DNA from: Limnochordia bacterium
Lineage (GTDB): Bacteria > Bacillota > Limnochordia > DUMW01
NCBI GenBank assembly: GCA_023230925.1
Contig: JALNWK010000042.1
Coordinates: 1 to 26,012, forward strand
Direction of reading: 5' to 3'
DNA length: 26,012 bases
Below are positions 17,946-25,936 of the stretch, in pieces. Numbering within the stretch: position 1 is the first letter of the stretch; each line of letters begins with the position of its first letter. The position numbers and the translations under genes are program-made. The notes under the pieces were generated by a model. The model saw nothing but the letters and a program-made list of their open reading frames with translations, searched no databases and was not told where the DNA came from.

Positions 17946-18821
17946 CTATTCCTGTGCTTGGCGTAACAACGCTGATACTTGCTCCTCTGCGGAAATCAAG
18001 TGATTCAAAATCGATGTCTCTTGGTTGATCGCTGCTGATAAACCACTACCGAACATAATGTTGTCTGAGCCCCAGGATAGTAGATTCTGCCATAGTGGAG
18101 CAAACTTACTGTTTGTAAACAATGGAGACCTCACCCCATATGGAGCTGCACCGTAAAGAACAGTTCCATAGTGACTTGTGTCCACATAACTGCCCAAACG
18201 GTCCCGCATTTGAACCATCCATTCATCATAGACCCCGCGCATGGGCACAAGATAGTTCCACTGTTGAGTAAAGAATCCCACTGCATTCTCAGGTTTGAAC
18301 AACCACTCAAGAAATCGCCATGCCGCTTCTTTCTCCTTGGAGCATCTGAGAATCGCGGCACCATCCGTATGAACAATGGTAATCTGTTCATTTCCTTTCG
18401 GTAAGGGGGCATAGGACAACTGAAAGCCAGACGCTTTATATGTGTTCACCGTCCAACTCATGCCGTATTCCATAGCAGCAGTTCCTGCACTGACACTGCC
18501 TCCGGTATACGGGGCCCGCGCTATTGCAGCAAAGTATTCTACGGCCTCGACGGTTTCCGGTGCCGTTATTGTAAAATTTAGATCCTCATCAACCCAATCC
18601 GCTCCGAAGTACAATGGCCACAACTCTGCCACACCAACTCCGCCTAGCCCGTACTGGGTTGTTGATTCTAGTGTAGATTTGGTCAATTTCGGCGAGATCG
18701 CCTTGACATACTCCCAATTCCACCCCGGATCGGCATCCCATTCGGTCGGAAGCGCAGGTATACCTGCTTCTGCTAGCAGATTCGCGTGTAGACTAGTCCT
18801 GTAACTAGCCCCATAGATACA
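17946..18821 (-). pseudogene. Truncated sugar ABC solute-binding protein 2
   Basis: The C-terminal ~290 residues of a family-1 solute-binding protein. The frame is open from 18821 and begins IYGASYRTSLHANLLAEAGI, the mid-protein region normally found after ~120-150 residues. It continues through PTEWDADPGWNWEYV, DGAAILRCSKEKEAAWRFLEWL (split here only for description) and QWNYLVPMRGVYDE. It is closed upstream by a TAG at 18822-18824. No signal peptide or first lobe can be found in any minus-strand frame between here and the promoter at 19157, so the 5' third is deleted or replaced. An internal ATG at 18686 could start a fragment, but it would lack the sugar-binding first lobe. Confidence 0.85.
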
Positions 18822-19459
18822 CTACCTTTTTGAAACGACGCATTACTCTAAACGACATGACTTATGAGACGATCGGAGAGCCGAACATCTCGATAGGTCT
18901 GTCAAGTTATGCTCTGCCATCCACGTTTGTTCTTCATATATGCCTATGTCATTCTCACACCAGAGGAATAAAACACTGTACCTAAGTGGAGATCAGAACA
19001 TAGTTTTGCAATCCCTCCGATAAGCCACACACAAAATAGCATTGATGATTCTGATAAACAGATGCCTGTAATTAACTGTACATCTGGTAGCGCTCGTTAT
19101 GTAGTTCCTATTGACAAACCCGTGGTTCATGGAAAACGGTCTCTTATCTATATTTAACTATATCTTGTATCTAATATGTATTCAAGATTAGGTTATTAAC
19201 CTCTTTGCGCCATTTGAACATTGGCTGCAAACGGATTATTCGATCACTTACAGCGGGACTGGTTTCGAAACACCATCTATCGTTCTACCTAAAAGAGCCG
19301 CAGAACGTAGAACAAAGGAACCGTCGAATTGGATGATCTTTAGCACAACCTTACGTATCCGTAGTATGAATCTACACCCAACATTTCCTCCTTCATATAC
19401 CACGATTTCCTAGAAACCATGGTTCAGGAACATAGACTGGTACCACAATCCTGTACAAA
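18822..19459. other. Gap between sulfatase 3 and the truncated solute-binding gene
   Basis: About 640 bp. It holds promoter copy B (19157-19219) pointing at the truncated gene. The ~330 bp between that promoter and 18821 has no open frame resembling the missing N-terminal lobe. I see no terminator-like hairpin directly behind sulfatase 3. Confidence 0.5.
19157..19219 (-). promoter_or_regulatory. Promoter with conserved upstream box, copy B (before truncated solute-binding gene)
   Basis: On the minus strand: box GTTCAAAT (19212-19219), GGTTAATAAC, -35 TTGAAT (19180-19185), 17-base spacer, -10 TATAGT (19157-19162). In the 43 bases ending with the -35, 29 match copy A by hand count. Within the spacer, ACAT and ATACAA are shared too. 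The promoter appears intact although its gene is broken. Confidence 0.65.
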
Positions 19460-20881
19460 CTACCTCTCCACCATGGAACGACCTGTTTCTGAATCTAAAT
19501 GCCATGGTTCATGACCGTTGCATAAGGGTTGTCGCGCAACGTCTATGCCACTTCGCCCTGGTATTTCATATTGAGAAAAGTGAGCATCTAGCTGCCGGCT
19601 TAGCTCCATTTTCACATCGGACAGACTTAAGTCATTAACCCGATTCACCCGCTCCCAAGGATCATTTTCCAGATCGTATAACTCATCGGGAAAATGTCCG
19701 TTTGGACCCGGATATCGTCGAATCAGCTTATACTCTTGCGTACGAATCATCCGGGCATTCCCATATTCACAAAACTGCGCAGTACGCCAGGGGGCACGAT
19801 CGGATTCACCCCGGATCAATGGCAAGTACGATCTGCCAGGCAGGTTCAGTTCCTCCTCCAAATCCTTGGTGGCAACCCCAGCCGCATCCAGTAGCGTACG
19901 GAACAAATCACAGTGATCCACTGGCTCATTGCGCACAGCACCTGTTGGCAAGCCTTTCTTCCAGAACAGGAGGCAAGGTACCAAAATGGAATCATCGATG
20001 AAGTTCTGTGGTACAGTCGCATTTCCCTTACTATGCAAACCATGACGGCCGGTCATATGGCCATGATCAGACGTGTAGACCACCAAAGTATTTTCAAGTG
20101 CACCCATTCCTTCTAGCTCATCTAGGACCCGCCCGATTTGCTCATCAATGAAGCTTACCGCCGCATAGTACTGAGCAAGTTCCTCACGATGGTTCGTTAC
20201 CGCATGGGCCCAAGGCGGGCAGGGTCTACCATGGGCCTTGGAGGGACCTTCATCCGGAATGTCCCGAAAACTGCACTTGCGGTAAGCAGATACCCAACGT
20301 TTGGGTTGATCTGAGTGGGGCGAATGAGTGTTCACGTAGTTGACAAACAGCAGAAACGGCTTATCCTTGGGTCTTTGTCGGAGAAAACTAATAGCTTGAT
20401 CGGTCAAGAATGGCGTCTGATGCCCCTGCTGCTCAATCGGTTTTCCCTGATCGGAGAAACGGATCGCTCCGAAATGGGGATATTGATTCACCTGGTAACT
20501 AAACCACCGATCAAATCCGGGCTTTGGCTCACATCCCCTGCCACAATGCCATTTGCCAACCAAACCAGTGTAGTAGCCCTCTTGTTGCAGAAGCTCGGCG
20601 ATGGTCACTTCTCCGGTTAGACCCGGATGCTCATTCTCTAAATCATGCTCCCGCAACCAGTCATGGATTCCATGCTGCGAGGGTAAACGTCCCGTGTACA
20701 AACACGCCCGAGCAGGCGAACACACTGGTGAAGGCGTATATGCCTGATTCATCTTCACACCACTAGTGGCTAAGTAATCCATGTTAGGAGTAATCAGTTC
20801 AGTATTTTCGTAGCAGCGGGCAGCCCACTGCCCATGATCGTCTGTCAGAAACACAACAATATTCGGTCGTTCACAACTCAT
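19460..20881 (-). CDS. Sulfatase 3 (Cys-type)
   Basis: A 473-residue sulfatase. The metal-site start PNIVVFLTDDHGQWA is followed by V-C54-S-P-A-R-ACLYTG, with Cys54 the formylglycine precursor. Then come GLVGKWHCGRG, NYVNTHSPHS and YTSDHGHMTGRHGL. C-terminal YDLENDPWERVNRV closes the fold. The DDHGQWAARCY start and the SKGNATVPQNF segment resemble a subgroup distinct from sulfatases 1 and 2. The ATG at 20881 has GAGAGGAG about nine bases upstream. No signal peptide. It lies downstream of the remains of a fucosidase and solute-binding gene 3, which suggests that desulfation and defucosylation were once encoded in one unit. Confidence 0.93.
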   Translation of the reverse strand: MSCERPNIVVFLTDDHGQWAARCYENTELITPNMDYLATSGVKMNQAYTPSPVCSPARACLYTGRLPSQHGIHDWLREHDLENEHPGLTGEVTIAELLQQEGYYTGLVGKWHCGRGCEPKPGFDRWFSYQVNQYPHFGAIRFSDQGKPIEQQGHQTPFLTDQAISFLRQRPKDKPFLLFVNYVNTHSPHSDQPKRWVSAYRKCSFRDIPDEGPSKAHGRPCPPWAHAVTNHREELAQYYAAVSFIDEQIGRVLDELEGMGALENTLVVYTSDHGHMTGRHGLHSKGNATVPQNFIDDSILVPCLLFWKKGLPTGAVRNEPVDHCDLFRTLLDAAGVATKDLEEELNLPGRSYLPLIRGESDRAPWRTAQFCEYGNARMIRTQEYKLIRRYPGPNGHFPDELYDLENDPWERVNRVNDLSLSDVKMELSRQLDAHFSQYEIPGRSGIDVARQPLCNGHEPWHLDSETGRSMVER

Positions 20882-21110
20882 ATGGCCAGACTCCTCTCGA
20901 TGACCAATCTACATTGCTAGTTGTTACCAGCACAGACTACATAAAGTTCATTAGCGTTCTTAGCTACGTACGCCTTCCATAAATGACTTCTTGTTTTTGC
21001 ATTACAAGCCTCCTGAGCCGTTAGTCCATCTCCCTCTCCCAAGGGCACCGAATAAACACGTCAGCTACTATCGGAAAGAGAATGAAATATAGATGAAACT
21101 TGGACTGTGG

Positions 21111-21142
21111 GGTTTCCCAGACTATGCTTGGTCTGGGAAACC
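21111..21142 (-). terminator. Perfect 12-bp inverted repeat after the fucosidase fragment
   Basis: Arms 21111-21122 and 21131-21142 (GGTTTCCCAGAC and its complement) surround an 8-base loop, extendable by a G-U and a G-C pair. It lies about 30 bases past the stop of the fucosidase fragment on the minus strand. It has terminator geometry but no U-run. It is probably the 3'-end element of the original operon; a palindromic operator is the alternative. Confidence 0.5.
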
Positions 21143-21172
21143 TCACACAAGGATGGTTCTACGGAGACTACG

Positions 21173-21400
21173 TCATATACCCTCACTTACGCAGAGACGA
21201 ATCTCAGCCACCTCGACAAGCTCGAATTGCTGAATCCGCTTGTGGCCGACAGAAATACCATCACAAAGAACTTCCCAACGGTTACCAGGTAATAGACCCT
21301 CCTTTCGAATCTGCTCACCATAGCGGATATCTTCCATGACAACTACCTGGTTAACCTTTGCTGGTTCTGTTAGGGTAAGCGTAATCGTATGGCCTATTCC
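21173..21400 (-). pseudogene. C-terminal remnant of a GH29 alpha-L-fucosidase
   Basis: A 75-codon open stretch ending in TGA, closed upstream by TAA at 21401-21403. It reads TITLTLTEPAKVNQVVVMED, then IRYGEQIRKEGLLPG, RWEVLCDGISVGHKRIQQFE and EIRLCV. This aligns with residues about 322-395 of the intact fucosidase encoded at 23519: VDHVILMEEIRHGERIRK and GSAIGHKKMDRF. Only the C-terminal beta domain is left; the catalytic barrel is gone. It sits 58 bp after solute-binding gene 3. A single deletion could therefore have removed intervening genes, such as ABC permeases, plus the front of this gene. That history is inference; the homology is directly visible. Confidence 0.85.
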
Positions 21401-21458
21401 TTATACCCGTGCTAGCTGTCTGTTTTCATCTACGTTCGTGTAATCCACCCTCGCGAAG

Positions 21459-22730
21459 TTAGTCTTTGCTCATCTCCTGCAAAATGGCATTTACCCGACG
21501 ATCAATCTCTAACACCGCTGTATCAACGGGAATCTCTCCATCTGCCGCCTGCTGCATCAATCGGCCGATGATGGGGTTTATTCCACCTAAGTTGCTTACG
21601 ACTGGCCCAGGGAAAGTGTGTACCGATACAATCTTCGAAGCGAAATTCAAGACGGTACGATCCCTGAACCGGTCGAGTAGCAAATCTTGATAGTCTGGCA
21701 ACGCCGGAATAAAGGCTGGAGTACGACCAGTGATCTCCACCATCCGATTGATTGAGTTCACATTATTCGCCAAGTATTTGAGAAACTCCCACGCCAGAGC
21801 TTGGTTCTTGGAGCTTGCCGGAATTTGATACCCTATTCCTAGCATGACTGTTCCATCATGGACTGGGCCCATGGGTAAATCCATGACACCCCAATCAAAG
21901 GAAACGTTAGCATCAGCCAGATTAGCCATCGCAAATGGTCCTTCGAACAGAAGCATAGGATTGTGTCCGGAAGAGAAGTTCCCACCAGAACTCGCCACCC
22001 TCTGGGCATACAGACTCACTAGAAACTCAAGTCCCTGAAGACTTTTGGCATCGCTGAGAGTAGCCATCGTTGGATCGACGTAGCGATCGAAGATCCTACC
22101 CCCAGCTTGTTCGGCAAAAGCGGCAATGCTTCGCTGCGGATTCAATGGCATCCATAGCGCCGGCCGGTCAATGATTCCATCGCCGTCTGTATCAGCGGAC
22201 AACCAGCGAGTATACTCTTTTAGTGCAGCCCAGTTCCATTTGTCTCCTAGGGCCTCGGGCGGCTCCAAGCCAGCGTATTCCAAAGCATCACGATTATAAT
22301 AGCCTAGGAAAGCGTTCGCATTCATCGGCAAGCCGAAAAGCTTACCATGCCAGGTAAAGGCTTCAATACGCGCCGGGGCAAAATTCTCAATTTGCACGTC
22401 CGGGTCATCCTCAATAAAGGTGTTAAGATCAACGAAGGCATCCCATTCGAAGTACGGTGCGCCTCCTTCAGCCCAAAGCTGCGTAATATCTAGCTCAACC
22501 CCACCTGCAAGTAGGACACCTACTTGCTCCTCATAGGCTCCTGATGCAGTCATGATCTCTACCTCGACATCCCATAGCTCGGAAAACTCCTCTGCCATTT
22601 CTTTGTGAAACTGTAAAAGCTGCGGATTGTTCTCGATCAGTACGACAATTTTCTCAGTTGCATAGACTGGTAAGACAAGACCAAAGACTAACATAAACAC
22701 AATAAGGATTCCTAGATGTGTTCGTCTCAC
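21459..22730 (-). CDS. Sugar ABC transporter solute-binding protein 3
   Basis: A 423-residue family-1 binding protein. It has a Sec signal peptide (residues 1-24, LPVYA-TEK cleavage, no lipobox) and FSELWDVEVEIMTASGAYEEQ. LDITQLWAEGGAPYF and GKLFGLPMNANAFLGYYNRD are typical of the hinge. An acidic DTDGDGIID loop resembles a calcium-binding turn, and LLFEGPFAMANL and IPASSKNQALAWEFLKYLAN follow. The start is GTG at 22730 with AGGAGAGG six bases upstream. No permease genes follow; the next recognisable sequence is the fucosidase remnant. It is divergent from the intact fucosidase and its AraC regulator, which may control it. Confidence 0.92.
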   Translation of the reverse strand: MRRTHLGILIVFMLVFGLVLPVYATEKIVVLIENNPQLLQFHKEMAEEFSELWDVEVEIMTASGAYEEQVGVLLAGGVELDITQLWAEGGAPYFEWDAFVDLNTFIEDDPDVQIENFAPARIEAFTWHGKLFGLPMNANAFLGYYNRDALEYAGLEPPEALGDKWNWAALKEYTRWLSADTDGDGIIDRPALWMPLNPQRSIAAFAEQAGGRIFDRYVDPTMATLSDAKSLQGLEFLVSLYAQRVASSGGNFSSGHNPMLLFEGPFAMANLADANVSFDWGVMDLPMGPVHDGTVMLGIGYQIPASSKNQALAWEFLKYLANNVNSINRMVEITGRTPAFIPALPDYQDLLLDRFRDRTVLNFASKIVSVHTFPGPVVSNLGGINPIIGRLMQQAADGEIPVDTAVLEIDRRVNAILQEMSKD

Positions 22731-22891
22731 TGAAGACCTCTCCTTTCCTCATTCCATGGTGTCTGTTTCCACTTACTAGTTTCCAACTGTTCTGTCCCCT
22801 GCAGCTCTTTTCGCTATGTGTTTTGTGCAATGGATACTACGACAACCAAGAAAGCTCTTGAAACAGTGACTATATCTCTTATATTCACCCG

Positions 22892-22981
22892 TTATTCTAG
22901 CAAGGCGTCACCTTCCGCTTCTTCCAGTAAGTCGTATACACCCCCCGAAGCGAGATCATCATTGAGAAGGACTAAAACCAC
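22892..22981 (-). CDS. Possible small ORF in the leader of solute-binding gene 3
   Basis: From a GTG at 22981 the minus strand reads 29 residues including LLNDDLASGGVYDLLEEAEG and a stop, with good codon composition and an amphipathic acidic end. Just upstream in the same frame, an ATG at 23002 reads MKAWVY and is then cut by TGA at 22984-22982. It could be a leader peptide, a small protein with an in-frame stop, or a gene remnant. I do not recognise it and there is no convincing ribosome binding site. Confidence 0.25.
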   Translation of the reverse strand: MVLVLLNDDLASGGVYDLLEEAEGDALLE

Positions 22982-23120
22982 TCAATATACCCACGCTTTC
23001 ATATTTAACCCGATCACCTGCTTGCCAGATCAATCATAGTAATTCCCTGCGTAACGCGGCTCGTACTAGAGCTAAACGAAAAAGTCCGCAGACATCGTCT
23101 GATTTAGCTTTGTTACATTT

Positions 23121-23150
23121 ATTGTACCAATTGGGGGATCTGTAGAACAA
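23121..23150 (-). promoter_or_regulatory. Candidate promoter for solute-binding gene 3
   Basis: Minus strand -35 TTGTTC (23145-23150), 18-base spacer, -10 TACAAT (23121-23126). It would give a leader of about 385 bases before the GTG of the solute-binding gene. It is back to back with the fucosidase promoter about 200 bp away, so a shared regulator could act on both. Confidence 0.35.
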
Positions 23151-23319
23151 TGGACTCATCTTGCACAGATCGGACGTTTTCAACTCTGAGATTAGACATT
23201 GGGTCTCAGCACTAAAGCGAGCATGGAAAGAAAACAGACTTTATTCATTGGTCGTTGAAAAAGCTGAAGATGAAGCTAGCACTCGTGAATTGTTGACTCA
23301 TACGAGTGATCGCGGATGT

Positions 23320-23348
23320 TTGACGGAAAAAGCCATGTTTGCTACTAT
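23320..23348 (+). promoter_or_regulatory. Sigma-A-type promoter of the fucosidase-AraC unit
   Basis: -35 TTGACG (23320-23325), exactly 17-base spacer, -10 TACTAT (23343-23348). Just upstream, ACTCGT and ACGAGT at about 23281-23307 form an imperfect inverted repeat that could be an operator. The leader to the fucosidase start would be about 165 bases. The rest of the 22731-23518 gap has no supported gene apart from the small ORF listed. Confidence 0.6.
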
Positions 23349-23518
23349 TATGCTAGCTACAATTACACGTGCGTCTACTAAGTATTGGTTTCGAATATGT
23401 TGGTCCTACTTGTATATTAAGTGAATACGAACTGATGGATTACCTTTTTCACCTCTCAGGTAGTACTTTTTGCAATACATTGTTTCCGAATATATACAGC
23501 ATTGCGAGGGGATTCCTT

Positions 23519-24766
23519 ATGAGTAATAAGTTGGCAATACCTTCAAACGAGCAGTTGGCCTGGCAAGATCTAGAATTGGGTATGTTCTGTCATTTTGGCA
23601 TAAACACATTCTACAATCAGGAATGGGGCAGTGGCGCCGAGTCACCAAGGAGGTTTAACCCCACGTCATTGGATGCCATGGATTGGATAGCCACAGCAAA
23701 AGAGGCAGGCTTTAAGTACTTCATCCTCACGGCTAAACACCATGATGGTTTCTGCCTTTGGCAGACCAGCACAACGAAGCATTCGGTAAAGTCCAGTCCC
23801 TGGAAGAATGGCAAGGGTGATGTAGTCGCGGAATGTGCCGCTGCCTGTAAAGAGCTGAACATGCCCTTTGGAGTGTACCTATCGCCATGGGATCGTAATG
23901 CTCCCTGTTATCACGATAAGGAAGCCTATGATGAGTTTTACCTAGAACAGCTCACAGAGTTACTCACCTGGTACGGACCGATGGTTGAACTCTGGTTCGA
24001 TGGAGCAGGTTCTGAAGGACGTGAATACGATTGGCCCCGCATCATGGCCTTGATCAAAAAGTATCAACCACAAGCCATGGTTTTCAATATGGGAGCGCCC
24101 ACGATACGGTGGGTGGGTAATGAGGATGGCGTTGCTCCTTACCCCTGCTGGAACACGGCAGCCGCGGCACGACAAAGTATGTTTACCCAGGACATGGCTA
24201 AATGGCTACCAGAAACACCAATGTGGATTCCCGCCGAGTGTGATGTGCCAATCCGCAAACAAAGTTGGTTCTGGCATCCTAATGATGAACATTCCCTGCG
24301 TTCTTTGGATGAGCTAATGGATATCTACTACCGTTCGGTTGGTCATGGCTGTAATCTTCTACTCAATGTTGCACCTGATGATCGAGGATTACTCCCCGAA
24401 TTGGATAAGCAACGCGTACTTGAATTTGGAGCTGAAATCCGCAGACGATTCTCGAACCCGGTTGCACTAACCAAGGGAGAAGGCTATGAACTTGGGTTGG
24501 AACTACCCAAAGCACTCCTTGTGGATCATGTGATTCTAATGGAGGAAATCCGTCACGGTGAACGGATTAGGAAATATGAGCTGCTAGCATACACTGACAC
24601 AGGTTGGAGTCTTCTTGTAGAAGGCAGTGCAATTGGCCACAAAAAGATGGACCGATTCCCGGAGCTTAGAACAGACAAGCTCAGGCTTGTAGTTCACGAC
24701 GCTGATGACACCCCACTCATAAGGAGGTTTGCGGCCTTCCACGTTGCACAGGCTAAGGACGAATAA
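23519..24766 (+). CDS. GH29 alpha-L-fucosidase, cytosolic
   Basis: Removes terminal alpha-L-fucose by a retaining mechanism. The 415-residue protein starts with WQDLELGMFCHFGINTF, then the fucose-binding KHHDGFCLW near residues 73-81, and VELWFDGAGSEGREYDWPRI with Asp161 as the expected nucleophile. RWVGNEDGVAPY follows; Glu202 is a candidate acid/base, as in the GH29-B (alpha-1,3/1,4) subgroup. NLLLNVAPDDRGLLP closes the barrel, and residues about 320-410 form a C-terminal beta domain. The ATG at 23519 has GAGGGG seven bases upstream. A longer frame upstream has no homology and is not used. There is no signal peptide, so substrates would be imported oligosaccharides. The AraC regulator starts 9 bp after its stop, indicating an operon. 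Confidence 0.93.
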   Translation: MSNKLAIPSNEQLAWQDLELGMFCHFGINTFYNQEWGSGAESPRRFNPTSLDAMDWIATAKEAGFKYFILTAKHHDGFCLWQTSTTKHSVKSSPWKNGKGDVVAECAAACKELNMPFGVYLSPWDRNAPCYHDKEAYDEFYLEQLTELLTWYGPMVELWFDGAGSEGREYDWPRIMALIKKYQPQAMVFNMGAPTIRWVGNEDGVAPYPCWNTAAAARQSMFTQDMAKWLPETPMWIPAECDVPIRKQSWFWHPNDEHSLRSLDELMDIYYRSVGHGCNLLLNVAPDDRGLLPELDKQRVLEFGAEIRRRFSNPVALTKGEGYELGLELPKALLVDHVILMEEIRHGERIRKYELLAYTDTGWSLLVEGSAIGHKKMDRFPELRTDKLRLVVHDADDTPLIRRFAAFHVAQAKDE

Positions 24767-24775
24767 TGATTTGAT

Positions 24776-25666
24776 GTGCATCGTGTAGGTAAGCCTATGC
24801 CAGTTGAGAGTTCTCCCGACTTCGAGTTTAATTCCGCCGTAGATCGCACAGGCCTTGAGAGTTTTCTCGACCACACACTTCTTGAGCTTCATCTGGCAGG
24901 AACCTCGATTCACACTGTTCTTTATCCTGTCGATCGGCGCAAAGAACATATTCCGTCATATACCTTGTGGTTCGTTAAGGATGCTACGTATCTTATCGAG
25001 ACTGAGAGTGTCCAGGGCGTGTACCAGGTGAACGGCGGAGTACTGTTTCGACCTGGTTCATTTTTTGCCCATCTTATTCGCCCTCAGGCTGTATCAATGC
25101 TGTATGTCCGGCTCAACGTACGCCTTTTTGGAGCCCTTGACCTGTTTCGCCTCTTTGAGTTCCCACAGGTCTTTGAGTTGCCTCACCCGAGTAGATCCCG
25201 CAAATACGCGGAGGAAGCGATTGAGGAATACCGTCTAGACCGCCCGGCCGCACGCATGGCCGGGCATGGACTCTTGCTGCAATCCCTTGCTTGGCTCATC
25301 CGGGAAGTATTCGCGCAGGAACTTCCACCAAGCATCATCGATCCACCAGTACTCAAGGCTATTCATCACATACATATGCATATCGATGAACCCTTACAGA
25401 TTAGAGCAATTGCCAAAGAAGTAGGATGTCATCCTAGTCATCTAAGTCGTCTATTTCGTTCCGAGCTGGGCCAAAGCCCGGCGGAGTTTATCCGTCTAGT
25501 ACGGATTGACCGCGCCAAGCGTCTACTGGTTGATACCGAGCTTTCTATCGCTCAAGTGGCTGAAAGGGTCGGTTATCCTGATCCGAGTCATTTCTCCCGC
25601 GTATTCTTAGAGGAAGTTGGTATGCGACCAAGCACATTCCGTACTACCGCCCAGCTTGGAGGCTAA
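24776..25666 (+). CDS. AraC-family transcriptional regulator
   Basis: A 296-residue regulator. The N-terminal ~170 residues look like a cupin-type ligand-sensing domain (GGVLFRPGSFFAHLIRP). Residues about 192-290 form the double helix-turn-helix of AraC/XylS proteins: LQIRAIAKEVGCHPSHLSRL, FRSELGQSPAEFI, then LSIAQVAERVGYPDPSHFSR and VGMRPSTF. Ligand is probably a sugar released from the target glycan (inference). The start is GTG at 24776, nine bases after the fucosidase stop; an ATG at 24797 is the alternative. As the only regulator in the window it is the best candidate to bind the conserved boxes at 11452 and 19212, though this is untested. Confidence 0.92.
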   Translation: MHRVGKPMPVESSPDFEFNSAVDRTGLESFLDHTLLELHLAGTSIHTVLYPVDRRKEHIPSYTLWFVKDATYLIETESVQGVYQVNGGVLFRPGSFFAHLIRPQAVSMLYVRLNVRLFGALDLFRLFEFPQVFELPHPSRSRKYAEEAIEEYRLDRPAARMAGHGLLLQSLAWLIREVFAQELPPSIIDPPVLKAIHHIHMHIDEPLQIRAIAKEVGCHPSHLSRLFRSELGQSPAEFIRLVRIDRAKRLLVDTELSIAQVAERVGYPDPSHFSRVFLEEVGMRPSTFRTTAQLGG

Positions 25667-25936
25667 GCCACAAGCGTATAGTAGGAATACCCAATCACTC
25701 CCCACCGTAGATCTTAGTATCATAGAGTCTGATAAAGGTACTCTTGCCCTTTTGCCTAATTCAGGGCTCAAAGGTATAGGCCGGAGTATGGTAGCATTGT
25801 CCCATACAGTGACTTATGTTGACCGTGAATCTCATAGCCCACAGTATATCCCGGACCAGTACATTCCTCAAAGAAAGCAACGCCATCGTAGGTTCATCTC
25901 CGTAAGTGTTGACCAAAATGAGTAAAAAAAGGACAC
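25667..25936. other. Gap after the AraC gene
   Basis: About 270 bp (314 bp to the next start) with no supported gene. Open frames of 60-100 codons exist on both strands but have no recognisable motif or ribosome binding site. No U-tailed terminator for the fucosidase-AraC unit is visible. Confidence 0.4.

Noticed and set aside
23161..23424. 87-codon plus-strand open frame upstream of the fucosidase
   Set aside because: It spans the fucosidase promoter, has no ribosome binding site and no recognisable domain.
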